Assembly: GCF_008801835.1 (NCBI RefSeq)
Contig: NZ_VZOW01000023.1
Span: 1 to 64,000 of the forward strand
Direction of reading: 5' to 3'
Length of the DNA stretch: 64,000 nt
Origin: Cupriavidus pauculus
GTDB lineage: Bacteria > Pseudomonadota > Gammaproteobacteria > Burkholderiales > Burkholderiaceae
This document shows, in pieces, positions 7,597-17,494 of the stretch. The translations under genes were made by a program, and so were the position numbers. The notes beneath the pieces were generated by a model. It was not told the origin of the DNA. It worked only from the letters and a program-made list of their open reading frames with translations, and ran no database searches. Position 1 is the stretch's first letter. Each line of letters starts with the position of its first letter.

Positions 7597-8988
7597 ATGG
7601 CATACGCCACCATCAACCCCTACACCGGCGAGACCCTGAAGACCTTCCCGGACGCCACCGACGCCGAGGTGGAACAGGCCATCGCCGCTGCGCACGAAGC
7701 CTTCCTGTCCTGGCGCGAGCGCTCGTTCACCGAGCGCGGTGCCATCCTGCAGCGTGCCGCAGACCTGCTGCGCGCCAAGGCTGGCGACTACGCGAAACTG
7801 CTGACCCTGGAGATGGGCAAGATCACCGCCGAGGCACTGGCCGAGGTCGAACTTTCCGCGCGCATCTTCGAGTATTACGTGAAGAACGCCGAGGCCCTGC
7901 TGGCACCGGAGAAACTGACCGTGGCCGATCCCGCCGAGGGCGACGCGTTGCTGGTACACGAGCCGCTGGGTGTGATCCTGGCGATCGAGCCGTGGAATTT
8001 CCCCTACTACCAGATCGCCCGCATCCTGGCCCCGCAACTGGCCGCGGGCAACACGCTGCTGCTCAAGCACGCCTCCAACGTGCCGCAGAGCGCGGATGCC
8101 TTCGAGAAGCTGATGCTCGAAGCAGGCCTGCCCGCGGGCGCCTTCAAGAACCTCTATGCGGCGCGGCACCACATCGAGATCATCCTCAACGACCCGCGCG
8201 TGCACGGCGTGGCGCTGACCGGCTCGGAAGGCGCAGGCGCGGTGGTCGCCGCCCAGGCTGGCAAGGCGCTGAAGAAGTCCACGCTGGAACTCGGTGGCGC
8301 CGACGCCTTCGTGGTGCTGGCCGACGCCGAGCTGGACAAGACCGTGAAGTGGGCGGTGTTCGGCCGCCACTGGAACGCCGGCCAGGTCTGCGTGTCCTCC
8401 AAGCGCATCATCCTGGTCGAGGCCATCTACGATGAGTTCCTGCGCCGCTACACCGAGGGCGTGGCCGGGCTCAAGGCGGGCGATCCGTTCGACCCCGCTA
8501 CCACCCTGGCGCCGCTGTCCTCGCAGAAGGCCGCCGACGACGTCAAGGAACAGATCCGCCAGGCCGTCGCCCACGGCGCGACCGCGACCGAGGTGGGGCC
8601 CAAGGTGCCGGCGCAAGGTGCCTTCGTGCAGCCGACGATCCTCACCGGCCTGACTCCGGACAACCCGGCCTACTACTGGGAATTCTTCGGGCCGGTATCG
8701 CTGGTCTACCGCGCCCACGACGAGGAAGAAGCGATCGCCATCGCCAACGACTCGCCGTTCGGCCTGGGCGGCTCGGTGTTCACCGCCGACGCCAAACATG
8801 GCGCCGAAGTCGCCAAGCGCATCTCCACCGGCATGGTGTTCGTCAACCACCCGACCATGGCCAAGGCCGACCTGCCGTTCGGCGGCGTACGCCGCTCTGG
8901 CTACGGCCGAGAGTTGCTCGGCCTGGGCCTCAAGGAGTTCGTCAACCACAAGCTGATCGACGTGGTCGACATCGACGCGCCGTTCTGA
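7597..8988 (+). CDS. NAD(P)-dependent aldehyde dehydrogenase (succinate-semialdehyde dehydrogenase-like)
   Basis: An aldehyde dehydrogenase of 463 residues, closest in character to the short Sad/GabD-like succinate-semialdehyde dehydrogenases. EPWNFPYYQ (131-139) binds the cofactor, Lys157 lies in LLLKHAS, the general base is Glu231 in LELGGADAF, and the catalytic Cys265 is in NAGQVCVSSKR. The end PFGGVRRSGYGRELLGLGLKEFVN is typical of this group. Start at 7597 has AAGGAATC upstream; a longer frame from 7555 lacks support. It would oxidise aldehydes to acids; the true substrate is not readable from sequence. Confidence 0.9.
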   Translation: MAYATINPYTGETLKTFPDATDAEVEQAIAAAHEAFLSWRERSFTERGAILQRAADLLRAKAGDYAKLLTLEMGKITAEALAEVELSARIFEYYVKNAEALLAPEKLTVADPAEGDALLVHEPLGVILAIEPWNFPYYQIARILAPQLAAGNTLLLKHASNVPQSADAFEKLMLEAGLPAGAFKNLYAARHHIEIILNDPRVHGVALTGSEGAGAVVAAQAGKALKKSTLELGGADAFVVLADAELDKTVKWAVFGRHWNAGQVCVSSKRIILVEAIYDEFLRRYTEGVAGLKAGDPFDPATTLAPLSSQKAADDVKEQIRQAVAHGATATEVGPKVPAQGAFVQPTILTGLTPDNPAYYWEFFGPVSLVYRAHDEEEAIAIANDSPFGLGGSVFTADAKHGAEVAKRISTGMVFVNHPTMAKADLPFGGVRRSGYGRELLGLGLKEFVNHKLIDVVDIDAPF

Positions 8989-8996
8989 TGCAAGCG

Positions 8997-9021
8997 GGCC
9001 GGCGGCACGGTACCGCCGGCC
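8997..9021. promoter_or_regulatory. GC-rich stem-loop between the two aldehyde dehydrogenase genes
   Basis: GGCCGGCGG at 8997-9005 and CCGCCGGCC at 9013-9021 form a perfect nine-pair stem with a seven-base loop. No U-run follows, so it is not a standard terminator. It may stabilise or process the mRNA. Comparable hairpins occur in other spacers of the same operon. Confidence 0.5.
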
Positions 9022-9075
9022 GCCGTTTCGCGTCCACGGGCGACGTTCAACGTTAACCGAACTTAGGAAACCCTC

Positions 9076-10494
9076 ATGAGTACATCCGATCTGATCACGC
9101 GCCTGCCTGGCGTCGTCGCGGCGATGAAGCAGGCGCACCTGAGCGATGGCCCGGCGGACGCCGAACAGCGGCGGGATCGGCTCGCTCGCGCCGAACGCCT
9201 GTTGTCCGATAACCGCGCGCAGCTGGAATCGGCCATTCGCGCCGATTATGGCCACCGCAGCCCCTATCAGACACTGGCCACCGATGTGCTTGCGCCCATC
9301 AAGAGCATGCGCCACGCGCGCGAGCAACTCGAACATTGGATGCGACCCGAAGCGCAAGACGCCGGTATGCCGGGCGTGCAGGCACGCGTGGAATACCAGC
9401 CACTCGGTGTAGTAGGCATCATCAGCCCCTGGAACTTCCCGATCAACCTCTCGTTCGGGCCACTCGCAGGCGTGTTCGCCGCCGGCAACCGCGCGCTGCT
9501 CAAGCCGTCCGAACTGACGCCCCGCACCTCCGATCTGCTGGCCGAGCAGATTCCGCGCTATTTCGATGCGCTCGAATTCGGCGTCGTGCTCGGAGACGCC
9601 GAAGTCGGCGCCGCCTTCACCGCGCAACCGTTCGACCATCTCATTTACACGGGCAGCACGGCAGTGGGGCGTCTTGTGATGCGCGCCGCGTCCGAGAACC
9701 TTGTACCGGTAACGCTGGAACTTGGCGGCAAATCGCCCGTGCTCGTCGACGTGGACGCCGACATCAAGATAGTGGCCGAGCGGGTGCTCACATCCAAGAC
9801 ATTCAACGCCGGGCAGATCTGCATCGCCCCCGATTATGTGCTTCTGCCGCCGTCCGCACGCGAGGCGTTCATCGAGCACGCCCGCGCGTTCGTTGCGGCC
9901 ACTTATCCAGATCTGGGAAGCAACACCGATTACACCGCCGTTGTCAACGATCGGCACTTCCAGCGCCTGCAGGTGTTGCTCGATGACGCCCAGGCCAAGG
10001 GAGCAACCGTCATCAGTCTTGCACCGGACGGCGAAGCAGATGCCGATCCTGCGACCCGCCTGCTGGCACCGACGCTTGTACTGGATCCCGACGATACGAT
10101 GCGCGTGATGCAGGAAGAAATCTTCGGGCCGGTCCTGCCGCTGGTGAACTGCCCGGATCTTGACCATGCCATCGACTACGTCAATGCCCATCCGCGTCCG
10201 CTGGCCGCGTACTACTTCGGCAGCGACGCAACGCGTCAAAAGCGCTTCACCGAACGCACCACCTCGGGTGCAGCAGTGATCAACGACACGCTGATCCACG
10301 CTTTTATCGAGGATCTGCCGTTTGGCGGTATCGGCCCTTCCGGCATCGGCGCCTACCACGGCATCCATGGGTTCCGGCGTTTCAGCCACGCCAAGGCCGT
10401 GGTGATGCAGAGCCCGGACGGGACCTCCAGCCTGGCGCTGCGCGCGCCCTATGCCGACAAGCAGAAAGCGGTCGAGGCACAGCTGAGCGAATGA
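9076..10494 (+). CDS. calB: Coniferyl-aldehyde dehydrogenase-type aldehyde dehydrogenase
   Basis: A 472-residue aldehyde dehydrogenase resembling coniferyl aldehyde dehydrogenase (CalB) and the class 3 group. Features are GIISPWNFPINLSFGPL (114-130), the glycine turn YTGSTAVGRLV, Glu215 in TLELGGKSPVLVD, and Cys249 in NAGQICIAPDYVLLP. Class 3-like enzymes often end in a long tail; here the C-terminus runs PFGGIGPSGIGAYHGIHGFRRFSH and then a hydrophilic tail. It would oxidise aromatic or medium-chain aldehydes. The symbol follows the family name and is not proof of substrate. It is the second ALDH in the operon, after an 87-base spacer with a stem-loop. Confidence 0.85.
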   Translation: MSTSDLITRLPGVVAAMKQAHLSDGPADAEQRRDRLARAERLLSDNRAQLESAIRADYGHRSPYQTLATDVLAPIKSMRHAREQLEHWMRPEAQDAGMPGVQARVEYQPLGVVGIISPWNFPINLSFGPLAGVFAAGNRALLKPSELTPRTSDLLAEQIPRYFDALEFGVVLGDAEVGAAFTAQPFDHLIYTGSTAVGRLVMRAASENLVPVTLELGGKSPVLVDVDADIKIVAERVLTSKTFNAGQICIAPDYVLLPPSAREAFIEHARAFVAATYPDLGSNTDYTAVVNDRHFQRLQVLLDDAQAKGATVISLAPDGEADADPATRLLAPTLVLDPDDTMRVMQEEIFGPVLPLVNCPDLDHAIDYVNAHPRPLAAYYFGSDATRQKRFTERTTSGAAVINDTLIHAFIEDLPFGGIGPSGIGAYHGIHGFRRFSHAKAVVMQSPDGTSSLALRAPYADKQKAVEAQLSE

Positions 10495-10503
10495 TTTTTT
10501 CCT

Positions 10504-10521
10504 GGGCGGAGCACACCGCCC
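10504..10521. promoter_or_regulatory. Short GC stem-loop upstream of the ohr-like gene
   Basis: GGGCGG at 10504-10509 pairs with CCGCCC at 10516-10521 around a six-base loop, 26 bases before the ohr-like start. No U-run is present. One of several hairpins in the spacers of this operon. Confidence 0.4.
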
Positions 10522-10547
10522 TTCGTAAACCTACGGAGCTGAATACC

Positions 10548-10958
10548 ATGAAGATTTTCTACAAGACCCGCGCCACCGCCGTCGGCGGCCGTTCCGGCCG
10601 CACCACGCTGGACGATGGCAGCCTCGCGCTGGATATGGCCATGCCGGGGTCCGGCAAGGCTGGCGTCAACCCCGAGCAACTGTTTGCCATGGGTTACGCC
10701 GCCTGCTTCGACAACGCGCTGCCGGTGGCGGCCAAGCAACTGAAGCTGGCACCTACTGCCACCAAGACCTCGGTCGAGGTCGGCATCGGCCAGAACGCCG
10801 AGGGCGGCTACAGCCTGGACATCGACCTGTATGTGGAAGTCCAGGGCCTGAGCGAAGCCGACGCGCAGAAGCTGGTGGAAACCACCCACCAAGTCTGCCC
10901 GTACTCGAACGCCACCCGCGGCAACGTCGACGTGCGCCTGCACACCAGCGTCGCCTAA
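10548..10958 (+). CDS. ohr: Organic hydroperoxide resistance protein (Ohr/OsmC family)
   Basis: A 136-residue thiol peroxidase of the Ohr branch. It reduces organic hydroperoxides with two reactive cysteines: Cys53 in GYAACFDNA and Cys117 in HQVCPYSNATRGN, both in the expected places. Arg15/Arg18 (GGRSGR) fit the conserved Arg that activates the peroxidatic Cys. The family segment NPEQLFAMGYAACF is intact. The start at 10548 is chosen for the ACGGAG upstream; a longer frame from 10491 overlaps the preceding gene. No OhrR regulator is adjacent, so control by the NemR-like protein is likely. Confidence 0.92.
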   Translation: MKIFYKTRATAVGGRSGRTTLDDGSLALDMAMPGSGKAGVNPEQLFAMGYAACFDNALPVAAKQLKLAPTATKTSVEVGIGQNAEGGYSLDIDLYVEVQGLSEADAQKLVETTHQVCPYSNATRGNVDVRLHTSVA

Positions 10959-10987
10959 GCGACGGTAGGCCTACGAGGAGAAACACC

Positions 10988-12043
10988 ATGACAGTAAAAG
11001 CCTATGGCACCCATGCCGCTGACACGCCGCTGGCGGCGCTCGACATTGTTCGCCGCGAGCCGGGGCCGCACGACGTCAAGATCGACATCGCCTACTGCGG
11101 CGTCTGCCATTCCGACCTGCACCAGGCCCGCAACGAGTGGGCCAACACGCTGTACCCCTGCGTGCCCGGGCACGAAATCGTCGGCCACGTTTCGGCCATC
11201 GGCAGTGCAGTGACCAAGTTCAAGATCGGCGACACGGTCGGCGTCGGCTGCCTGGTCGACAGTTGCCATCATTGCCCGGCCTGCGACGCGGGCCTGGAGC
11301 AGTATTGCGAGCACGGCCAGGTCTTCACCTACAATGGCCCGACGCATGATGCGCCCGGCCACACCCTGGGCGGCTATTCGCAGCAGATCGTAGTTAAGGA
11401 CGACTTCGTCCTGAAGGTTTCGCACCCCGAGGCGCAACTGGCCGCCGTGGCGCCGCTGTTGTGCGCCGGCGTCACCACCTGGTCACCGTTGCGCCACTGG
11501 AAGGTCGGTCCTGGCCAGAAAGTGGGCATCGTGGGTATCGGCGGGCTTGGCCACATGGGCATCAAGCTGGCACATGCCCTGGGCGCACACACCGTGGCCT
11601 TCACCACCAGCGAGAGCAAGCGCGCCGCTGCGCTGGAACTGGGCGCCGACGAAGTCATTGTCTCGCGTAACGCTGAAGAGATGGCGGCGCACGCCAACAG
11701 TTTCGACTTCATCCTCAACACGGTCGCAGCCAGCCACGACCTCGACGCCTTCACTGGCCTGCTCAAACTCGACGGCACCATGACCCTGGTCGGCGTACCC
11801 GAGCACCCGCACCCGTCGCCGAGCATCGCCAATCTCATCTTCAAGCGCCGCAGCATCGCCGGCTCGCTGATCGGCGGCATCGCCGAGACCCAGGAGATGC
11901 TCGACTTCTGCGCCGAGAAAGGCATCGTCGCCGAGATCGAGATGATCGCCATCCAGCAGATCAACGACGCCTACGAGCGCATGCTCAAGAGCGACGTGAA
12001 GTACCGCTTCGTGATCGACAGCGCGAGCCTGGCCGCCGCCTGA
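10988..12043 (+). CDS. NAD(P)-dependent zinc alcohol dehydrogenase (YahK/cinnamyl alcohol dehydrogenase type)
   Basis: A 351-residue medium-chain dehydrogenase that would reduce aldehydes to alcohols, with NADPH likely as in YahK. The catalytic zinc ligands are in CGVCHSDLH (37-45) and PGHEIVGH (60-67). The structural zinc site lies in the run of cysteines DSCHHCPACDAGLEQYC. The Rossmann motif GIGGLGHMGIKLAHALG is in the middle, and the C-terminal DVKYRFVIDSASL is typical of the CAD group. It is preceded by GAGGAG. In this operon it gives a reductive route beside the two oxidative ALDHs. Confidence 0.92.
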   Translation: MTVKAYGTHAADTPLAALDIVRREPGPHDVKIDIAYCGVCHSDLHQARNEWANTLYPCVPGHEIVGHVSAIGSAVTKFKIGDTVGVGCLVDSCHHCPACDAGLEQYCEHGQVFTYNGPTHDAPGHTLGGYSQQIVVKDDFVLKVSHPEAQLAAVAPLLCAGVTTWSPLRHWKVGPGQKVGIVGIGGLGHMGIKLAHALGAHTVAFTTSESKRAAALELGADEVIVSRNAEEMAAHANSFDFILNTVAASHDLDAFTGLLKLDGTMTLVGVPEHPHPSPSIANLIFKRRSIAGSLIGGIAETQEMLDFCAEKGIVAEIEMIAIQQINDAYERMLKSDVKYRFVIDSASLAAA

Positions 12044-12063
12044 GGCGAAACAGCCTAACCGTT

Positions 12064-12092
12064 GCGGGCCGCTTCCCGGCGAGGCGGCCCGC
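12064..12092. promoter_or_regulatory. GC-rich stem-loop downstream of the zinc alcohol dehydrogenase gene
   Basis: GCGGGCCGC at 12064-12072 and GCGGCCCGC at 12084-12092 form a perfect nine-pair stem with an 11-base loop, in the 71-base spacer before the next gene. No U-run follows, so transcription probably continues. Confidence 0.5.
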
Positions 12093-12114
12093 GCGAAGCA
12101 ACAGGAGATTCCAG

Positions 12115-13128
12115 ATGAAAGCCATCGTGACACGCAGCCCCGGCGGCCTGGACTGCCTCGAACTACGCGAACTCCCCGACCCCGGCCAGCCTGGTCCAGG
12201 TCAGGTCCGTGTGAAGCTGCACGCCAGCTCGCTCAACTTCCACGATCTGCTGGTCGCCAACGGCGGCATCCCCGCCGCCGACGGACGGGTACTACTATCC
12301 GACGCCGCCGGCGTCGTCGAAGAGGTGGGCGAAGGCGTGAATGAGTTCAAGCCCGGCGACCACGTCGTCTCCGGCTTCTTTCCGCAATGGACCGACGGCC
12401 TGCCGTTCGCCGCGGTCGGCAACTTTCAGGGCACGCCGGGCGACGGCATCGACGGCTACGCCACCGAAGTCGCGGTGCGCGCAGCCGCCGACTTCACCCT
12501 GGCGCCGCGCGGCTGGAGCCACGCCGAGGCGGCGACCATCACCACCGCCGGGCTGACCGCCTGGCGCGCCCTGGTGGCCGACGGCCCGCTCAAGGCCGGC
12601 GAGAGCGTGCTGGTTCTGGGTAGCGGCGGGGTTTCGGTGGCGGCGCTGCAAATCGCAAAAGCGATGGGCGCGAGCGTGATTGCCACCTCCTCGTCGGATG
12701 AAAAGCTCGAACGTCTGCGCTCGCTCGGCGCCGACCACCTCATCAATTACCGCCGCACGCCGCAATGGGGCAAGCGGGTGCTGGAGATCACCGGCGGGCG
12801 CGGCGTCGATCACGTCGTGGAAGTCGGCGGCCCGGGCACGCTGGCACAGTCCATTCATGCGGTGCGCGTGGGCGGTCATATCGCGCTGATCGGCGTATTG
12901 ACCGGCCGAGGCGGCGAGGTGCCGACTGCCGTATTGATGGCCAGGCAGGCACGCCTGCAGGGCCTGATCGTCGGCAGCCGGCGCCTGCAGCAGGAGTACG
13001 TGGCGGCGCTGGAGCAGACCGGCATCCACCCGGTGATCGACCGCAGCTTCCCGTTGGAGCAGCTTGCTGAGGCTTTCCGCTACCAGGAGAGCGGCCGCCA
13101 TTTCGGCAAGGTCGTGGTGGATATCTGA
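12115..13128 (+). CDS. Zinc-less NAD(P)-dependent alcohol dehydrogenase/quinone reductase (MDR family)
   Basis: 337 residues with the medium-chain fold: ASSLNFHDLLVANGGIP near 37-53, Rossmann segment VLGSGGVSVAALQIAKAMGA at about 163-182, and the ending RHFGKVVVDI. The zinc-binding cysteines of true alcohol dehydrogenases are missing, placing it with quinone oxidoreductase-like proteins. It likely reduces quinones or unsaturated carbonyls. An ACAGGAGA ribosome-binding site lies 7 bases before the start. Confidence 0.88.
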   Translation: MKAIVTRSPGGLDCLELRELPDPGQPGPGQVRVKLHASSLNFHDLLVANGGIPAADGRVLLSDAAGVVEEVGEGVNEFKPGDHVVSGFFPQWTDGLPFAAVGNFQGTPGDGIDGYATEVAVRAAADFTLAPRGWSHAEAATITTAGLTAWRALVADGPLKAGESVLVLGSGGVSVAALQIAKAMGASVIATSSSDEKLERLRSLGADHLINYRRTPQWGKRVLEITGGRGVDHVVEVGGPGTLAQSIHAVRVGGHIALIGVLTGRGGEVPTAVLMARQARLQGLIVGSRRLQQEYVAALEQTGIHPVIDRSFPLEQLAEAFRYQESGRHFGKVVVDI

Positions 13129-13141
13129 TCACCCAAGCCCT

Positions 13142-13165
13142 GTCCGTCCAGCTGCGCTGGCGGAC
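13142..13165. promoter_or_regulatory. Stem-loop between the MDR and flavin reductase genes
   Basis: GTCCG and CCAGC on one arm, GCTGG and CGGAC on the other, pair over ten positions with one bulged T and a three-base loop. It lies in the 103-base spacer before the flavin reductase gene. Confidence 0.4.
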
Positions 13166-13231
13166 GCGGCGCCCGGGACGCGCCCGGCTGCATACCGGAC
13201 CCGGGCGTGGATATTTGAAGAGAGGAATGAC

Positions 13232-13816
13232 ATGACCGAACACGTCCTGTCGGTCGCATTGGACGATGCCTACCGGCTGATCACCCATGGTCCGACCGTC
13301 CTTGTGTCGGCCCGCCACAGTGGAGTCGACGACGTCATGGCCGCCGCCTGGGCCTGTGCGTTGGATTTTTCGCCACCCAGGCTGACCGTGGTGCTGGACA
13401 AGATCACACGAACGCGCGAACTGATTGAGGCCAGCGGTGAATTCGTCATCCAGATTCCAACTGTCGCGCAAGCGCGGCTGGTGCACGAGGTAGGCTCCCG
13501 GAGCCTGCATCAGGATCCGGACAAGCTCCAGAACTGCGGCGTGGAGCTCCTGCGCTTCGACGGCTTCGACCAACCCTTCGTGGCCGGAGCTTCGGCCTGG
13601 CTGGCGTGCCGGCTCATCCCGGAAGTGCGCAATCAGGAGACCTATGACTTGTTCATCGGCGAGGTGGTCGGCGCCTGGGCGGACGCGCGGGCGTTCAGCG
13701 ATGGCCGCTGGCGCTACGAGCATGCCGACCCGGTCTGGCGCAGCTTGCATCATGTCGCCGGCGGGCATTTCTATACCATCGGCGATGCCCTGGACGTGCC
13801 TTTAACGCAACGCTAA
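13232..13816 (+). CDS. Flavin reductase family protein (FMN-binding split barrel)
   Basis: 194 residues with the split-barrel flavin reductase fold. The motif GPTVLVSARHSGVDDVMAAAWACALDF (parts near 20-45) matches the FMN-binding start of the family (usually NVMTASW), and VLDKITRTRELIEASGEFVIQIP follows. It would supply reduced flavin or be a standalone flavoenzyme. The start is set at 13232, where AGAGGAA precedes the ATG; the longer frame from 13064 runs through the previous gene's end. Its partner enzyme is not evident. Confidence 0.85.
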   Translation: MTEHVLSVALDDAYRLITHGPTVLVSARHSGVDDVMAAAWACALDFSPPRLTVVLDKITRTRELIEASGEFVIQIPTVAQARLVHEVGSRSLHQDPDKLQNCGVELLRFDGFDQPFVAGASAWLACRLIPEVRNQETYDLFIGEVVGAWADARAFSDGRWRYEHADPVWRSLHHVAGGHFYTIGDALDVPLTQR

Positions 13817-13830
13817 ACCTTTGGTCGCCC

Positions 13831-13855
13831 AGGTGGAGCGGCAACTGCCGCACCT
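13831..13855. promoter_or_regulatory. Stem-loop upstream of frmA
   Basis: AGGT and GCGGC pair with GCCGC and ACCT around a four-base loop, with GGA bulged. It lies 34 bases before the frmA start, inside the 72-base spacer. A role in mRNA processing or frmA translation is possible but untested. Confidence 0.35.
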
Positions 13856-13861
13856 CCGTAA

Positions 13862-14998
<1,137 letters not shown>

Positions 14999-15051
14999 CC
15001 CGGAATCCCCCGGTTATTTATTGTTATCCAGTCAATCTGAAGGAGATTTTT

Positions 15052-15450
15052 ATGGCAACTCCAGTCATTTCCGGCGACGGCGTTTTTTCGCACGCGTTCC
15101 TCGGCGCCATCGACATCGAAAAATCGGTCGCGTTCTACGACGCCACGCTGGGCGCGCTGGGCATCAGGAATCTGGGCCCGTTCGGCAATGGGTGGGTGCT
15201 GTATGGGCGTGACAAGCCGGCCTTTATCATCACCCGTCCCAGCGATGGCGGAGCGCCTTCGTCCAATGGCGTCACGGTAGGCTTTGCCGCGGCCACGCCG
15301 GCCGAGGTAGATGCCTTCCATGCCTCCGGCCTGGCCGCAGGTGGTACCGATGAAGGCCAACCCGGCCCGCGCGGCCACCTGCCTGGCGCCTATGCCGCCT
15401 ACCTGCGCGACCCGGCGGGCAACAAAATCTGCTCGTACACCTTCATCTGA
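15052..15450 (+). CDS. VOC-superfamily (glyoxalase/bleomycin resistance-like) protein
   Basis: 132 residues with the vicinal oxygen chelate fold of two beta-alpha-beta-beta-beta modules. The first starts FSHAFLGAIDIEKSVAFYDATLGALG. The second includes HASGLAAGGTDEGQPGPR and the family end AYLRDPAGNKICSYTF. His near the start and Glu/Asp near the end could form the metal site. It lies between frmA and frmB with a strong AAGGAG site, and its stop is two bases before the frmB start. It may process a glutathione adduct; exact function unknown. Confidence 0.85.
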   Translation: MATPVISGDGVFSHAFLGAIDIEKSVAFYDATLGALGIRNLGPFGNGWVLYGRDKPAFIITRPSDGGAPSSNGVTVGFAAATPAEVDAFHASGLAAGGTDEGQPGPRGHLPGAYAAYLRDPAGNKICSYTFI

Positions 15451-15452
15451 AG

Positions 15453-16280
15453 ATGGAGCGCATCGAACACCGCGCCTGCTTCGGCGGTTGGCAGGAAGTG
15501 TACCGGCATGAGTCGCGCGCACTGGGATGCGCGATGAATGTGGGCGCATACCTGCCGCCGCAAGCCGCGCATGAAAAGCTGCCGGTGCTGTACTGGCTAT
15601 CCGGCTTGACCTGCACCGAGCAGAATTTCATCACCAAGGCTGGGGAGCAGCGCTACGCTGCCGAGCGCAGCATGATTCTGGTCGCTCCCGACACCAGTCC
15701 ACGCGGCGAGGATGTGGCTGACGACAACGCCTACGACTGGGGCAAAGGTGCTCGCTTCTACGTCAATGCCACGCGCGAGCCGTGGGCGCGGCACTTCCGC
15801 ATGTACGACTGCGTCGTTGAGGAATTGCCGCAGCTCATCGAGGCAAACTTCAACGCTGACGGTGCGCGTGGCATTAGCGGCCACTCGATGGGCGGCCATG
15901 GCGCACTGACCATCGCATTGAAGAATCCGGGACGCTACCGCAGCGTTTCGGCGTTCTCTCCGGTCGTCGCGCCTTCGCAGATGCCATGGGGCGAAAAAGC
16001 CTTTTCCGCGTATCTGGGTGACGACCGCAAGGCGTGGAAGCAGCACGACGCAGTCGAGCTGATCGCCAGTGCGCAGGAGCGCCTGCCGTTGCTGATCGAC
16101 CAAGGCGATGCGGACGAGTTCCTCGATGAGCAGCTCAAGCCGAAATTGCCCGCGCAAGCCGCGCAGGCAGCAGCATATCCGGTCACGCTGCGGATGCAAG
16201 CAGGCTACGACCACAGCCATTACTTCACCGCGAGTTTCATTGGCGAACACCTCGCCCACCATGCCCATACGCTGAAGTAG
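15453..16280 (+). CDS. frmB: S-formylglutathione hydrolase
   Basis: Second step of the formaldehyde pathway: hydrolysis of S-formylglutathione to formate and glutathione in the cytosol. An esterase D-type alpha/beta hydrolase of 275 residues with nucleophile Ser145 in GHSMGGHG, the acid in LLIDQGDADEFLD (about 210-222), and His in GYDHSHYF (about 250-257). The oxyanion loop LSGLTCTEQNF (49-59) has the conserved Cys of the family. The start follows the VOC stop by two bases, so translation is probably coupled; no other upstream start in frame is better. Confidence 0.95.
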   Translation: MERIEHRACFGGWQEVYRHESRALGCAMNVGAYLPPQAAHEKLPVLYWLSGLTCTEQNFITKAGEQRYAAERSMILVAPDTSPRGEDVADDNAYDWGKGARFYVNATREPWARHFRMYDCVVEELPQLIEANFNADGARGISGHSMGGHGALTIALKNPGRYRSVSAFSPVVAPSQMPWGEKAFSAYLGDDRKAWKQHDAVELIASAQERLPLLIDQGDADEFLDEQLKPKLPAQAAQAAAYPVTLRMQAGYDHSHYFTASFIGEHLAHHAHTLK

Positions 16281-16312
16281 CGCCGCGGACGCGACGCATC
16301 GATCTTGGAAGT

Positions 16313-16332
16313 AAGCCCATGCCATCGGGCTT
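16313..16332. promoter_or_regulatory. Stem-loop between frmB and the last MDR gene
   Basis: AAGCCC at 16313-16318 and GGGCTT at 16327-16332 form a perfect six-pair inverted repeat with an eight-base loop in the 84-base spacer. There is no U-run. It may be an mRNA hairpin or an operator for a separate promoter of the next gene. Confidence 0.35.
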
Positions 16333-16364
16333 GCAAGCGACCTACGACATGAAAGGAACATGAC

Positions 16365-17327
16365 ATGAAAGCTGCCATCTACGAACAACCTGGAAACCCC
16401 TCCGTCCTGCACCTGGCCGAGGTTCCGGATCCGGTCGCGGCGGACGACGAACTGCTCATCCGCGTTGAGGCCATCAGCATCGAGGGCGGTGATCTCGTCG
16501 GTCGCCGCGAAACCACACCCAGCGGCCCGACCGACATCCTTGGCTATGCTGCCGCCGGCGAGATCCTGCAGGTTGGACGCGCCGTGACCGGCTTCAAGGT
16601 CGGACAGAAAGTCACGGGGTTCAATTTCAAAGGCTCGCACGCCGAACTGCGGGCTGTGCCCGCGGCGACCAGCTGGCTGGTCCCGGATGGTCTCGACATC
16701 AAGGTCGCGGCGGCGATCCCAGCGGGTCCGGGCACCGCCGCGTACACCTTGAAACTGGGAGCTCTCAAACCTGCCGAGACGGTACTGATCCAGGGCGCTG
16801 CGGGCGGCGTGGGGCTGGCTGCCGTCCAGCTCGCGGCGAAAGTGGGAGCGCGGGTCATCGGCACCGGCACGCGCTCTGAAACGCTCGAAGAACTCCACGG
16901 ATATGGACTTTCCGATGCCATCGTCGTCACGGCTGACAAGCCTGCTAGCGAGCAGATCCGCGCGCTTCTCGGTGGCAACGCGGTTGACCTGTTGATCGAC
17001 AATGTTGGCGGGACGGCGCTGGTCGATGGTCTCCATGTGGTGAGGGACGGCGGGCGCGGCGTCATTGTGGGCGTATTCGGAGGCCGCAACCAGCCGATCG
17101 ACGCAGGACATCTCCTGGTCCATCGGCAGACGGTGATCGGCTGCCTGCTCGGCCCGGTCATGGGCGAACCGGATGTCCATGCGTTAATCGACGATCTGCT
17201 CCAGCAGGCTCTGCGAGGCGAACTAAAAGTGCCGATCGATGCGACCTTCACGCTTGCGGAAGCAGCAGCGGCCCATCGCCGGGCAGAGGAACGCGGCCGC
17301 ATTGGTCGCGTAATCATGGTGCCTTGA
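16365..17327 (+). CDS. Quinone oxidoreductase-like zinc-less MDR protein
   Basis: 320 residues of the quinone oxidoreductase group. An N-terminal GroES-like domain has SIEGGDLVGRRE at about 44-55. The nucleotide-binding core is VLIQGAAGGVGLAAVQLAAKVGARVIGTG (split over 140-168), with the AxxGxxG type expected for NADPH. The end is RRAEERGRIGRVIMVP. Zinc ligands are absent. It probably reduces quinones or enones. It is the last gene of the same-strand detoxification block; a LysR gene follows after 167 bases. Confidence 0.87.
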   Translation: MKAAIYEQPGNPSVLHLAEVPDPVAADDELLIRVEAISIEGGDLVGRRETTPSGPTDILGYAAAGEILQVGRAVTGFKVGQKVTGFNFKGSHAELRAVPAATSWLVPDGLDIKVAAAIPAGPGTAAYTLKLGALKPAETVLIQGAAGGVGLAAVQLAAKVGARVIGTGTRSETLEELHGYGLSDAIVVTADKPASEQIRALLGGNAVDLLIDNVGGTALVDGLHVVRDGGRGVIVGVFGGRNQPIDAGHLLVHRQTVIGCLLGPVMGEPDVHALIDDLLQQALRGELKVPIDATFTLAEAAAAHRRAEERGRIGRVIMVP

Positions 17328-17494
17328 TTCCAGGTCAGACCTACCGAAACAAGATATGAATGAAGTGAAAACGCCACTTACCAACAGCGCCTTGCAGCAT
17401 CTCCCATTTTGTAGGTTGCTTGCTTGCCCACAAGCCATTTCCTGTCGGAGGGAAAGGGAGTAAGTCCAACGAAATGAACATAAAGGAGCAGCCC

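Noticed and set aside
7588-10389. A 933-codon open frame on the minus strand opposite the two aldehyde dehydrogenase genes
   Set aside because: The plus-strand frames have complete ALDH motifs with catalytic Cys and Glu. The antisense translation is His/Arg/Gly-rich without domains. GC-rich codon use commonly leaves the opposite frame free of stops.
15597-17180. A 527-codon minus-strand frame over frmB and the last MDR gene
   Set aside because: It spans two well-supported plus-strand genes and the spacer between them, with Arg/Asp-rich, domainless translation.
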